DNA of 64,000 nucleotides from Glandiceps talaboti (GCF_964340395.1 NC_135561.1:9384732-9448731), one strand, 5' to 3'. Positions 36,831-49,160 are shown, counted from the first letter of the stretch. A program made the numbers and translations. Notes: generated by a model from the letters alone, not told the origin.

Positions 36831-37480
36831 AGACTGACCTACTATTGTATATATAAATATATCTACTATGATCTGATCAGGGATCATCACGTCATGAACA
36901 ATTAATCAACTAAACACCTCTGAGAACCCACTCACCAAATTTCAGGCCAAACTGCACAGCAGGTTTTAGCCTTTTTGTTTTATGACCAAAAATCAAATGT
37001 TTTGACCGCATATCTCTGATGTGATCACTTTTATTTGGAAAAGTTCCCATGTATATTAGTAATGTCCCCACCACATACCAAAAAATGGTTGAGTGGTTAT
37101 TGAATGTAAGTCGTTTACATACACAACCCATTCTTTTCTCGAAATATTGGGGCTGTTTCTTTGCATGTGAAAAAATGCCATACTTACCATCTGCAGAACG
37201 AGTTATCTAAACTTGCTCTTGACAGTAGCAACTACTTTCGACCTAAACATGAAGCTATGACCTCTAAAAAGCTGTCTTTGGATTGATTATTGAAATAGGT
37301 TTGAACATCAAGTACAAAGTGGCATATTTTAAACAGTCACCATAATGCAATTTTCGCAAATCATCAGGCTATAAGCAATGTATGTATGTAGCATCCGTCT
37401 ATCTCAAGAGATAATGGTAGCACTTTGATCGGTCAAGATCAGTCCTGTTTAGAACAGCGTCTTGAGTGACTCAACTTGTG
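36831..37480. other. Intron, no gene recognised
   Basis: Nothing supported between the LINE relic and the SINE. Confidence 0.45.
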
Positions 37481-37758
37481 GGTTGTCGGTGGCCGAGTGG
37501 TTAAACCACTTGCCTCTTACCACTGTGGTTGGGGTTTGAACCCCATTGAGGGTTTGATTACATTTATGTCACTGTAAGTAAGAAGAGTGTCATTCAGTTT
37601 GACTCTACTGAACAATGCAGGTTTTCCCTGGTTACTCCGGTTTCCTACTGCATTAACACTAAACCCATGAGGGATGGCCCTCACTGGACTTCTTGGGAGA
37701 CAAGTGTTTATATGCTTAAAGAACTACCCAGTATAAATATTAAAGATTATTATTATTA
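37481..37758 (+). mobile_element. tRNA-derived SINE, copy 1
   Basis: The head has an A box (ggccgagtggttaa) and a B box (ggtttgaacccc) as in Leu/Ser-type tRNAs. A body follows with 'ttactccggtttcctactg' and 'ggccctcactggacttcttg', and the tail ends attattattatta. A second copy is at 40.78 kb. Its tail abuts the (AAT)n tail of the minus-strand LINE. Confidence 0.8.
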
Positions 37759-39243
37759 TAACAAACCAATCCTTGCATGACAGTCTCCCCGCAGGAAATG
37801 CAGACAAAGTTGGAGAGAGGATCGAAGGTCTGCATCTGTTGTCTCTACTTCCTGTGTTGTCTCCTGTCCTCCAACTGTTGGTTGCATATTCCTTCTCAAA
37901 TAGTGTAGTGCCAGCCACTGCAGTCGTTTTCAAGTAGTTCCCAGTTGTCCAAGTCGATGTCTGACTTTCAGGTCATGCTACAGACATCCTTGAAGCACAG
38001 TATTTGGTGGCCTACTGGGCGATAACCGGTGGTCAGCTCACCATCCAAAGCGTCCTTTGGTATGCGACCATCATTCATTTGATGCACGTGTCCCAGCCAC
38101 CGCAGCCTATGCTGACATAGGAGGAGTTGCATGCTTAGGGAGCCGGATTGCTCCAGTACGATGGTGTTGGTGACTTTGTCTCACAATGTAATACCGAGGA
38201 TTCCTTGTAAGCAGCGAAGGTGAAAGCTCTCAAGACCGTTCTCTTGCTTGGCATAAGTCATCCATGATTCATTGCCATACATCTGGGTGCTGAGGACACA
38301 TGCCTGATAAACCTGGAGTTGGTCATCATGGTCATTTGGTTGTTGTCCAACACTCTCTTGCTTAATTAGGCCATTGTGCTAGCCGCTTTAGCAATATGCT
38401 GGTATATTTCCCTGTCAAGCGACAGGTTGTTGGTGATGGCAGATCCCAGATAGGTGAAGTGGTCAGTAGTTTCAAGGACTTCGTTGTTGATGTTGATTGA
38501 TGGTGGTGCAGAGATGAGCTGGCCCATGACCTTTGTTTTCTTGATGCAGATAATCAACCCAAACTCTCTACAGGTATGGGCAAACTGGTTGATCTGCTGC
38601 TGGAGGTCCTCCTCGGTATTTAAGGTCACGGCTGCATCATCAGCGAACAACATTTCTCTGATGAGGACTGTATGAACCTTGCTCAGGCGAGCCAAGTTAA
38701 ACAACTTTCCATCACTTCTAGTATGTAGGTGAAAGCTTTGTGTGGAGTACCTGAATGCGAAGTTCAGCAGCAATGAGAAGAAAGTGCCAAACAATCTCGG
38801 TGTGAGGACACAACCTTGCTTCATGCCACTCCGTATTGTGAAAGGTTTTGAGGTTTCCCCATCATAGCTGACCACACCCTGCATGTCCTCATGAAAAGAG
38901 GTGATAATACTGAGCAACTGTGGTGGGCAACCAATCTTCATCAGCAGCTGAAACAGACCTCTCTTGCTCATTAGATCGTATGCTTTTGTGAGATCGATAA
39001 AGGCTATGTATAATGACATCTGCTGTTCACGACATTTTTCCTGGATCTGATGTATAGAAAAAATCATGTCATCTGTGGATCTCTCAGCCCTAAATCCGTA
39101 CTGGGATTCTGGGTAGATGCGATCAGCAAGGACTTGAAGTCGAGATCGGACCAACAGGATGTGATGATCCCCCACACTGATGAAGACAACCCATGGCATC
39201 CGACTCTAAGCCAATTAATCCAAAGGACTTACTATCGATTTCG
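37745..39243 (-). pseudogene. LINE reverse transcriptase relic 3 (5' truncated, minus strand)
   Basis: A 277-codon open frame (39,199-38,366) covers much of the RT. It has YGFRAERSTDDMIFSIHQI, FIDLTKAYDLM, RSGMKQGCVLTPRLFGTFFS, the catalytic block EMLFADDAAV, and the thumb TYLGSAITN. Downstream pieces in other frames read HRLRWLGHVHQMNDGRIPKD and a last Cys-x2-Cys finger-like segment (FVCISCGE) near 37,800. The RT wording places it in a different clade from relics 1 and 2, one common in fish and marine invertebrates. It ends in an (AAT)n tail at about 37,745. It is the best preserved LINE frame here. Confidence 0.8.
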
Positions 39244-39249
39244 TTGACC

Positions 39250-40110
39250 CGTCCCGTTTGAGGGAACTAGGCACATCGTGATAGCTGTGGTCTCCACAAC
39301 ATTATTTTGCATAAATTTCACCAGTGGGATCTTTAATGGGGTTTCAAAGATATCGGCACTGTGGGCAATCAAAACGATTCTCTGTGCCATAACAAAGTGT
39401 CATTGATACTGTTTCAACTTCCACGTTTTGACTGTTACACTACGACAGTGATGAACATGTTAGCGGCTTTCACAGTCATTCAGGTTTCAACTATCACTTG
39501 AAAAGATCTACAAATCTGTTTAGAATTACTAAACTATTGCTGAATAATTAGTTCAGGCGATCGAACTTTTTGGTTTTCATGTTAAACAGAAGTTCCTGAA
39601 ATCAAAAGACTTTTTACGGTTTGTTTGAAACACGGCCCCTAAGTTTGATGTTGTGGCATACTGTCAAGCATGAAGGAACACGTTAATCGTATGTAACAGA
39701 TACTCACTACATGTAGGACATACTTCAAGTTCAGTTCCAGTCACTAATACCAAGCTAATAGGTAGTACGTAGGCTAAAACCATCGATGTTCAGCAAGAAT
39801 TATGAGACACACCCTACAGTTTAAAACTAAGACCAAAACCAGAACTTCAAAATCAACATGTACAATGTACAAATTCATAACAGATTTTTTGTAACACAGA
39901 CTCTTCATCTGTCAAAGTTGGCGGAGGAAATACATGGAAGTTGAAACAGTATCAATGACCCTTTGTTTTGGTACAGAGAAGTGTTTTGATTTCCCGCAGT
40001 GCCGATATCTTTGAAACCCTACTTACAGATCCCACTGTTGAAATTTATGCAAAATAATGTTGTGAAGACCACAGTTATCATGATGTGCCTAGTTTCCTCA
40101 AACGGGACAG
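39250..40110. mobile_element. Foldback element with ~173-bp terminal inverted repeats
   Basis: The left arm is at about 39,252-39,424 (gtcccgtttgagg ... gtttcaacttcca). The right arm is at about 39,935-40,108, its inverse with some mismatches. There is no coding sequence in the 510-bp middle. It separates LINE relic 3 from a stretch with LINE-like N-terminal coding traces. Confidence 0.8.
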
Positions 40111-40782
40111 GTAAACGCAATCAATAGTATAACCCACAACTGCTGTCTTCCATGTTGTGTTCTCACTGAATGGCGAGACTGGAGTGTCCTCTCCAGGGCA
40201 CAGGCCAGGGCTAAAAAAGTATGGGGGCCTTGCGCTGCCAACACCACAAGGCCCCCTCCTCTCGGCCATACCAACGAGATCCAAGGGGATGCTGGGCATC
40301 CCATTTGGGGCCAACTTGGCTGCAGGAGTTGCCAGAAAGAGGCCAAGTAGGCAGCCAACAACCTTAGGCACTCCAATCTGGATTTACTGTCTGGACTTAC
40401 TTCCATAGCTTTTCCATGTTTGGATATAGCCGCAAGGCAGCAGAGGTTTAAAATCAGGGTTTTCCTTCGCCTAGATGAACTGCCTTCCCAGACTAATGAG
40501 CTCAATCTACCCAAAGCAACTGGTTTTAAGGTGCCAATGTCCCGCCTTTCACCCCTCATTCTTGTCAGTAGAAACAGTTCTGCCGGGCTTTGTAACTAAG
40601 CCATACGAGAAGGCCAGGAGTTGGACTTTGGATATCAGAGGCTAATTGAGACGCATGCCACTGGAAGCATTTTTGATGATAGGAGCTTGTCCCCACTACC
40701 ACCTCCAGCAATAACAACCTTTCAGAACCATTTCCTCTCACTTTCAGAGCTTTAAAACTAAAACTAAAACCATGTATATATA
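40111..40782 (-). pseudogene. Possible 5' part of LINE relic 3
   Basis: Two overlapping minus-strand frames (from 40,559 and 40,371) read in the same direction as LINE relic 3. They begin MRGERRDIGTLKPVALG and carry words I associate with the 5' region of LINE copies of this kind. If right, the foldback element was inserted into one LINE. There is no clear domain, so this is tentative. GC is higher than around it. Confidence 0.35.
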
Positions 40783-41046
40783 GGGTTGTTGGTTGCCGAG
40801 TGGTTAAACCACTAGCATCTTACCACTGGTGGGGGTTCAGGGATTGATTAAATTTACCATGCCACAAGTAAGAAGAGTGTCGTTCAGTTTGACTCTACCA
40901 AACAACACAGGTTTTCCTGGATACTCCGGATCCCACCTGCATTAACATTGGACCCATGATGGATGGCCCTCACTGGACTTCTTGGGAGACAAGTGTGTAT
41001 ACACTTAAATAACTATGCAGTATAAATAAAGATTATTAATATTATT
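40783..41046 (+). mobile_element. tRNA-derived SINE, copy 2
   Basis: Same family as 37.48 kb, with the head gttgccgagtggttaaacca, a degraded B box (gggggttcaggga), the shared body and an attattaa tail. It is more diverged in the B box, so it is probably silent. Confidence 0.8.
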
Positions 41047-41059
41047 AAATATATGAAAT

Positions 41060-42252
41060 CATTACATATAAAAATGGTAGAACCCTTGCATATTCATTTG
41101 TTAAACTTTCAAATTTGCCTAAACAGCCATGGGCATCCCTACCAATTTATAATGAATTTGAAGCTTGCATTCTTAACCTAATTACCGGAAACAATTAATT
41201 GTCCAAATTGTCATTAATATTCATGGCATGTTTATCAAAACCTACTCAATTCTAGCTACACATATTAGGCAGACACACAGACACAGACACACGCACACAT
41301 CCCTAATACATACCCTTCCCTTATGGAAGGTAAAAATGATACACAGTGTAGGATTTAAGTACAGCATCATACAGAATCCATGTTAAACAAAAAATGGAAT
41401 GTATACCCTGGTCGGTTCGTAAGATAAGCCTAATTGCTGAAAACCATTAATTAAGCAAGTTAGTCATTAAAATTAAAAAAACTATCAACAGGCTTTGGGG
41501 AATATGTGTACTTTGTCATGGTTGATGTATATGCCTAATTATATGGACTTTGAAGCATGCATTCCAAAGATGTTGCTTAATCACTGAAGATCATCAATTA
41601 TTCAAATTGCTCATTAAAAGGTAAAGGCTATGTCAACAAACTTATGCACATTGTTATGGTTGGTATATGCTCGAAATTATGAAGCTTGAAGCTAGCATTC
41701 TTAAGATAAAACCTATTTACTGAAAAAACATTAATTATGCAAATTACTCATTACAATCCTATGCCAACAAGCTTGAAGTATGTGTTTTTTGTTAAAGTTG
41801 ATGTATGTGCCAAATTATATGGAATGTGAAGTGTGCATTTTTAAGATATAGCTTAATCATTAATTATCCAAATTACTTGTTAAAAGTAACAGCTATAAGC
41901 TGAACATTGTAGTAACTGGTTGAGTACGTCCATCATTTTGCCAATATTTTAATGTACTCCTGCTCACTGCTAAAAACTTCAATTGTCGTAGTTGGATCAT
42001 GGACTTAGTTTATTTCTTGGAACAATATATAGAAGCTTTATCAACAAACATCAAAGGACAGGTGCATATCATTGTGTTCAATACTTGATATATTATATGA
42101 CAATTGAATCTTGCAACATAAAGATAAAATTAACGAAAGTCATTAGCTGTGCAAATCATTCATAAAAGCTTAATGCTAAATCAAACTTCATAGGACATAT
42201 CCGCTTTGTTATAGTAAATTATGTACCAAATAATATTGGATCTGAAGTATGC
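41060..42252. repeat. ~150-bp tandem repeat, 'aattaggctatatcttaag' family, array 2 (inverted)
   Basis: About six diverged units on the opposite strand to array 1. Each carries ttaattatgcaaattactcat, gccaaattatatgg, tgaagc-tgcattctta and agata-agc. A cagacacacagacacag tract with a ttcccttatggaagg hairpin lies near 41,270-41,340. Gypsy element II is inserted in this array. Confidence 0.75.
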
Positions 42253-42411
42253 TGTCATGAGTTGTAATGCTAGACTGAAGTTGACCTTACATGACCTCAT
42301 TAATTATTCATTATATAATAGAGATACACAGTTACGTTCATACACGTTGTTGTTGTCAGTGTCTCTTCTTCATCACACATCCACTACACATCGAACCCCA
42401 ACTCATTACAT
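42253..42411 (+). mobile_element. 5' LTR of Gypsy element II
   Basis: This 159-bp LTR starts tgtcatgagttgtaatg and ends aactcattaca, so TG...CA. The first 64 bp recur at 46,848-46,912. The primer site follows at once. Confidence 0.8.
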
Positions 42412-42436
42412 GGTGTCAGAAGTGGGATCGAACCTA
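42412..42436 (+). other. Primer-binding site of Gypsy element II
   Basis: The site begins tggtgtcagaagtgggatcg, directly after the LTR. This form of primer site is common in animal Gypsy elements. Confidence 0.75.
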
Positions 42437-42548
42437 GACAACTCAGCAGTAACTTCAGGTGTGTATTTTACAGTGGATGATCGACACCAGGCCGGTGTTG
42501 TTTTGGTTCGTCTGAGAAAGTGTGTACGTGCAGACTGACAAGTTCAAG

Positions 42549-43534
42549 ATGGCTTACCCGTCCCAACCATGGACTGGCACTCGAGTGATGCAGTGCAAGC
42601 CCTAAAGAAATTCAAACAAATGTGTGAGCTATACTTTAATGGCTCACTCACAGCCAAGACAGAGGTGGAGAAATGCAACTATCTCCAAATTTGGTCCGGT
42701 GAAGTTGGAATTGACATCGTCACCACATGGAATCTAACCACCGAGGAAAAGACAAAACTCGCTACATATTGGAACAAATTCGAGGAGTACGTCGCTCCTA
42801 AAAGCAACTTTCGTCTGGCAAGATACAAGCTACGCACACTAAAGCAACAGCCAGGCGAGCCTGTAGACACATTTTTAAAGAACATTAGAACAATTCTAGC
42901 TGAATGCAAGTATACCAACCCAAACGAGCATATTATTGATACTCTTATCTTTGGATCAAGTAACCAACGCGTGCAGTCGAAGCTCCTAGAACATGATGAC
43001 ACACTCACACTAGATAAAGCTGTCGACATCGCACGCACATTAGAGGCCACATGTACTCAACTAAGTGCCATACGTAACACTGTAGATAGCAGTACTGTCC
43101 ATGCTATGCGATACACTTCACGTAATAGGCAGAGTGCACATACTAAAAATGGTAAATGTGGAAATTGTGGCACAGTACATGACCAATCTGACCGGTCCTC
43201 CTGCCCAGCACACGGATCTGAATGCAGAGCATGTGGCAAGCCGAATCACTGGAAGCGTGTATGCCGCTCACGTAAGGCTAAACCCGGTTCCAACCCAAGA
43301 ACACAACAAGATAGGAGCAAACACAAACCCAGTAAACAAGGTATGCATTCACTAGCAGTAAATGCTACCAGTACCAGCTACAGCAACAGTGCAGCCAAAC
43401 CCGTACATGTCTCTGATACAGAGGATACACAGATGTATTTTCATACAATCCACATAGACACCTTGAGAGCCAGCAAAGAGGCCATGATACAAGTATATGT
43501 TGATGCGGAGAATGACTGTGTACCCCTAACATGA
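42549..43534 (+). pseudogene. Gag of Gypsy element II
   Basis: The main frame (from 42,569, 321 codons) has the capsid-like helices TYWNKFEEYVAPKSNFRLAR and LRTLKQQPGEPVDTFL, where the phrase 'F...G.SVDDFL' is usual. Two zinc-knuckle-like Cys clusters follow (CGNCGTVHDQ...C and CRACGKPNHWKRVC). An ATG at 42,549 in a different frame encodes MAYPSQP, the usual start of such gags, so the N-terminus is probably frameshifted. The frame ends at a TGA (43,532-43,534) inside the gag-protease junction. The protein would package the element's RNA. Confidence 0.8.
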
Positions 43535-43876
43535 AAGGTAGACACTGGTGCTGAAGGAAATGTTATGACTGTAAGCACATATAAGCAGCTATTTCCATCC
43601 AGACCATGTAACACTGATGGTGTTCCCCAGGGATTGCCCAAGTCTAATACTACCATCACAGCATATGGTGGACAGACTTTACATCACTATGGATGTTGTG
43701 GGTTGACACTCACACATCATGGAGAGTCCAAGTCGTGCTCATTTTTCGTTGTACAATGTGATGGTCCAACAATACTAGGCCTGCCTACTTGCCAGGATAT
43801 GGGACTTGTTACTGTGAATTACAGCATCACTCAACATGATATATCGCCTTCCAAAGGTGACCCTGCAGCTAGCTAA
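43535..43876 (+). pseudogene. Protease of Gypsy element II
   Basis: Directly after the TGA and in the same frame, KVDTGAEGNVM gives the retropepsin active site (DTGA). ILGLPTCQDMGL gives the ILG flap-side motif. The frame ends at a TAA (43,874). In working elements these stops are absent or bypassed, so two in-frame stops isolate this domain. Confidence 0.8.
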
Positions 43877-44580
43877 AGAACAGATAATGCATGACTACAA
43901 GCAGTGCTTTAAAGGCATTGGCTGTTTCCAAGGAGAGTACTACATCACCCAAGTGTACCCCCAGTTGTGCACCCACCACGACGTGTACCACAGGCACTAA
44001 GTGAACCACTGAAACAGGAACTGAACTCATTGGTAACCCAGGGCATTATTGCTAAAGTGGATGAGCCCACAGATTGGGTTAATTCCTTAGTATGTGCCAC
44101 ATGCAAAAATGGCAGTCTTCGATTATGCCTAGATCCGAAGGACCTTAATTGTGCCATTAAAAGACCTCACCACTGCCCTCCCACAGTTGAAGAGATTCTT
44201 CCTAAACTCAGTGGAGCAAAGAACTTTTCCATTGTCGACGCACATAGCGGATACTGGAACATCAAGCTTGATTATGAAAGCTCACTATACACAACCTTCA
44301 ACTCACCCCATGGCAGATACAGATTTCTACGGCTTCCATTTAGCCTTATCTGCGCACAAGATGTATTTCAGAAGAAGGTTGATGAGACCTTTGGTCACCT
44401 CCCAGGTGTCACTGGTATTGCTGATGATATCATCGTATATGGCAGCACAACTGAGCAACATGACAGTAACCTTAAGGCAGTAATGGAATGCGCTAAGGAG
44501 ACTGGCCTACGTTTCAATGCAGACAAGTGCAAAATACAATGCACAGAAGATCTCTTTCTTCGGACACATCATTAGCGTTG
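43877..44580 (+). pseudogene. Reverse transcriptase of Gypsy element II
   Basis: The frame has VPQALSEPLKQELNSL, LRLCLDPKDLNCAIKR, FSIVDAHSGYWNI and IADDIIVYGS. The last is the YxDD-box, here with Ala for Tyr, as is usual in many Gypsy elements (the common form is IADDILV). The frame is lost near 44,565, where it shifts into the RNase H/integrase frame. The palm residues are intact, so the break is recent. Confidence 0.85.
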
Positions 44581-46106
44581 ACGGGCTCTGACCAGACCCA
44601 TGCAAGGTACAAGCTATTAATGAAATGGATCCATCTACAAGTCTGGAGGATCTACAAACATTCCTAGGCATGGTACAATTTCTCAGCAGATATACTCCCA
44701 ACCTTGCTTCACTATCAGCAAATTTGTGGGATCTGACCAAGAAAACAAGTGCATTCGTTTGGGGACCTGAGCACCAAACTGCAGTTAACAAGATCAAGTA
44801 CATGATCACATCACCTCAAACACTGCAGTACTTCGACAGTACCAAACCAGTCACGATCCAAGTCGACGCATCACAACGCGGACTAGGAGCTACCCTACTA
44901 CAGGACAAAGGCCCAGTTGAATATCGCAGTAAGTTACTCACAGACACTGAAAGTCGATACTCCAACATTGAGAGAGAAATGCTGGCAATCGTCCACGGTC
45001 TAGAGAATTTTCACTACTATGCATATGGTCATCATGTCACAGTAGAGACAGACCACAAACCACTAGAGGCTATATTTAAGAAACACTTAGCCAGTGCACC
45101 ACCTCGTATTGCCAGAATGATGCTTCGTATTCAGAAGTATGACATTAGCATCAAGTATGTACCAGGAAAGGACATTCCACTGGCAGACACTCTTTCCAGA
45201 GTTACACCACGTCCAGACGATGCCATTGAAGGCCTTGACATATCTATTCACGAATTCCACCTACACATGAATGCAAGCACCACCCGCATTGAGCAGATCA
45301 AGAGCGAAACAGCAAAAGATGAAATTCTGATTTTGCTCAAATCAGTGGTTATGCAAGGATGGCCCAACAGCAGGTCACAGTGCCCAAGGGACCTACTCTC
45401 ATATTGGAATTACCATGATGAATTAACCATTGCTGATGGTGTAATACTGAAGGGAACACGTATCATCATCCCGAAAACCCTACAGTCAGCAGTGCTAGAG
45501 CAAATTCACTGTGCTCACCAAGGTGCAGAGAAAAGCAAACTTCGAGCCAAGGGATCAGTATTTTGGCCCAACATAAACCGCGACATAGAGAAGATGGTGA
45601 AATCATGCGCCCCGTGTCAACACAACCAGAAGGCGAATGTTAAAGAACCACTCATGCCACATGACGTACCATCAAGACCATGGCACACACTAGCAGATGA
45701 TCTATTTTTCTGGAACAATACACCATACCTGTTAGTATCAGACTACTACAGTAAGTTCCCCATTGTGAGAAGATTGAACAACATTCAGTCTAACACTACG
45801 ATTGCACACATGAAGTCAATCCTCGAGGAACTTGCCATTCCTAGTAAGCTAGTGACAGGACATGACACTCAGTTTACCTCCACACAATTCCAGAAATTCA
45901 GTGCTATATACGGATTTGAACATGTGACAACCAGCCCTTACTATTCACAGGCTAACAGTCTTATAGAAAGAACTGTTCAAACTGTCAAGAACTTGCTACA
46001 GAAGTGCAAGGAGTCCGGTACAGACCCACACCTTGCAATGCTATGTTTGAGAAGCACACCACTAGATCACAACTTACCCTCTCCAGCAGAGCTTCTCAAC
46101 TCATGA
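44581..46106 (+). pseudogene. RNase H and integrase of Gypsy element II
   Basis: A 493-codon frame from 44,625. RNase H has TIQVDASQRGLGATLL, IEREMLAIVHGLENFHYYAYG and TDHKPLEAIFKK. The integrase has an HHCC zinc region (CAHQGAEKSK...CAPCQ). It also has catalytic Asp in LADDLFFWN, Asp in VTGHDTQFTS and Glu in SLIERTVQTVK, in the order D, D, E of the family. The usual 'SDNGPQ' around the second Asp has changed to GHDTQ. It ends at a TGA (46,104) before the C-terminal part, so the element is not functional. Confidence 0.85.
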
Positions 46107-46565
46107 GCCTACCAGACCAACCTGCCAACTATCAGAAAGCCTGACATTACAACACAAGCTGACGGTGATGTCAATGTAAAGCTTCAACACAGACAGGACA
46201 CCCAAAAGTCATACTATGACAGACATGCAAGACTTCTTCCTAGCTTGCACACCGGTGAATCCACACGTGTCTACAACCATCAGAACTGTACGTGGGAACC
46301 TGGTGTAATTAAAACCATCCAACAGGAACCTCGTGCTTTCACTGTTCAAAAGGAGAATGGAAGCACACTTCGACGGAACAGACGTCATTTCCGGCGCACA
46401 GGTGAAAACTTCAATACCCCGCAATCTGTGGAAATGGATATGACCCCAGAAGGAAAGGTTACGTCTACACCCGAGACATCTACACCCTCTCCAATTGATG
46501 ATCCACCTCGTACACTCAGGAGATCAACCAGAAATGTGAAACCACCAGATAGATTGGACTTGTGA
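46107..46565 (+). pseudogene. C-terminal part of Gypsy element II integrase polyprotein
   Basis: After the stop at 46,104 the same reading direction gives KLQHRQDTQKSYYDRHARLL, then STRVYNHQNCTWEPGVI and the closing LRRSTRNVKPPDRLDL. This is the usual tail of Gypsy polyproteins (a chromodomain-free C-terminus). It ends with TGA at 46,563. Confidence 0.8.
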
Positions 46566-46835
46566 ACTTTGAACCATATATACGCTTGTCGAACTGTATA
46601 AGTATATTCATATGGACTGTGTTATCAGACTGTTAATGTTAGTCACATGGACTGTTTAACTACCATGAACTATTTGAAGTGTTTCACTGTTAACTCTTAT
46701 TGATACTGTGTTATTACCACGAACTGTTATTCTGTAATTATTTGGACACAAACTCATTGATTTGCATGAACCATTCAATTACTGTTAATTGTTGTTCTCA
46801 ATCACAAACTGTTAGGATTGACTCGCTTAACTTTG

Positions 46836-46912
46836 AAAAGAGAGGGATGTCATGAGTTGTAATGCTAGACTGAAGTTGACCTTACATGACCTCATTAATT
46901 ATTCATTATATA
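46836..46912 (+). mobile_element. Polypurine tract and truncated 3' LTR of Gypsy element II
   Basis: gaaaagagaggga (46,836-46,848) is followed by tgtcatgagttgtaatg, which matches the first 64 bp of the 5' LTR. The match ends at 46,912, after which the ~150-bp repeat family continues. About 95 bp of the 3' LTR are missing. Confidence 0.75.
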
Positions 46913-47110
46913 ATACATACACACTCAAAAACACATACATCAACCATGAGAAAGCACACATATCCTCTACAGTCTGTTGTATATATATTTTTTATTTTAA
47001 TGACTAATTTTTTTAATTAATTATTTTCGGTAAGTAGGTTATATCTTAAGAATTCAATCTTAAAATTCAGTCTAACTTGGTACAGTACATCCATAAACCA
47101 TAACAATTAA
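46913..47110. repeat. One unit of the 'aattaggctatatcttaag' repeat family
   Basis: The stretch carries taagtaggttatatcttaag and 'catcaaccatgagaaagcac', as in array 1, and in array 1 orientation. Confidence 0.65.
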
Positions 47111-47229
47111 ACCTGTTTAATGTAGTGTTTATATAGTTTTAATTTGTGGTGTGTAATGTATTCCACATGTGTATTATTGACAGAAATTTACTACTAATTG
47201 CATTAGACAAAGGTAAATTATATAAATAC

Positions 47230-47520
47230 CTTGTTCTTGTGATCTTATTTTAAATTGGAATGAGTCCGATTCTCTGAGTTTGTCTTCTGGATTCACAGCA
47301 AGGTACGTTTTCTTTTTTGTATCCTTATTGGTTATGATTTTCTTCAAAACTACTTCGTTTCCTCCGGTCACCACTCGCTGTCCATCATTTTCTGTCAATC
47401 GGAATTTTTCAATATCGTCTCTTATTTTCTCTGTGAGGTCTGAAATATTATCGTCCACTTTACAATAGAAACGTTGAAACCTGTTTGTAGGGTTTAAATA
47501 CTGTACATGAACCTGGATTG
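47230..47520 (-). CDS. Exon: ubiquitin-like module A of the module-GTPase gene
   Basis: This 291-bp exon encodes 97 codons. The acceptor reads TCTCCAG before the exon and the donor reads CAAG/GTATTT after it. Two bases complete a codon at the start and one base is left over at the end, so the exon is phase 1-1. The protein pattern is a short strand (VHVQYL), a Cys-containing strand, a helix (ISDLTEKIRDDIEKF), a Gly-Asn-Glu-Val strand and a closing strand (SFQFKIR). The same columns recur in the exons at 34.6, 23.6 and 22.4 kb. The order of elements, with the helix after strand 2 and a final hydrophobic strand, resembles the ubiquitin beta-grasp; that fold is inferred from pattern, not from a search. 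It is the most upstream module seen. The next one lies 12.6 kb away, beyond a Gypsy element and LINEs sitting in the intron. The upstream exon supplying the first base was not found. Confidence 0.7.
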
Positions 47521-47521
47521 C

Positions 47522-47860
47522 TGGAGATTAAAACAAAATAAAGAACATGTTTATAAAGGGAGTATAAATTAGGTTGTGAATAAACCACTCACAATGCTAA
47601 AAAATCTATGCACTAGAAACAGTAAATTACTATCCTTTCAACCTGATCTTTGGCCAACTGTAACCTTTGACCTTATCTGATTATTGTAAAGTGGGTTGGC
47701 TGATAGTGATTTTCCTACCGAATAAGGGATTTTTCTGGGTGAGGAAAGTCTTTGCTGTTGTATTTTCTGAGATATTGTTGGACATTAAAACTGCCATGGT
47801 GACATGGCCTATTTTGCCACAAATGTGGTACTTGCTGTTTAGGATGTGTGAGATTCAGCC
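47522..47860. other. Upstream of module A, nothing recognised
   Basis: No exon or promoter could be identified between module A and the AT tract. Confidence 0.4.
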
Positions 47861-47861
47861 A

Positions 47862-48415
<554 letters not shown>

Positions 48416-49160
48416 TCTGAGGTCTACTCTCTGGGCGTGATGTATATCTACGGCCGTAGAATTTCCGACATATCATCCGATGAACACATCTTCAACCAGA
48501 CAACCCCACTGTACCAAAATGCACTAAAAACCAGCGGCCACTAAGAGAGGTGGATAATTTCCAAAATGTACATGTTTTATTAGAGGGATTTCATTTCATT
48601 TTGGACTTTATAGAAGATGATGGCTAAAATTACCTTACCCTCGATGAAAGTTATGAATGCGGCTAGGTTTTACCATAGACCCTCCACCACAGGGTGGAGG
48701 GTCTATGGTTTTACCTACTAGAATTAGTTGCGACAAGATTGTAAATGCACATGGGCGAGTTTTGCCAGATTGCTTTATTTCAAGTGATTTGAAAATTGGG
48801 AATGGCGGACTTGGCCGTGAGTAGTATATAAAATGAGAATTCTGGAACACGAAGCGACATACCCCATATTTCACCGTTTTTACGTAAAATAAATGGCTTA
48901 ATCTATATAACATTTGTGTAAACACAAAAACAACCATGTCGTTTCACCGTAGAAGGCTTTTTGAACCGATTGACATGCTCTAGCTGTTGCGACATGCTCT
49001 GATGCAAGTCTTAAACAGTTGTAAACAGCCCCGTCATGCTGCTATGAGTCATATATGGTATTATGGTACTGTTTATGACTTATCTAATTAAATCGGTAGG
49101 TCACAGGTCAAAAGGTCAATACACTGTTAACGGCTCATGACTCACTATTGTACGTCCAAT
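48416..49160. other. Nothing recognised except a 40-bp hairpin
   Basis: Hairpin 48,673-48,708 has 16-bp arms (ccatagaccctccacc / ggtggagggtctatgg). No terminus of the viral insertion could be defined between here and 49.2 kb. Confidence 0.5.

Noticed and set aside
37481-37545. Functional tRNA gene
   Set aside because: The A and B boxes belong to a SINE head; the acceptor stem does not close and a second, more decayed copy exists.
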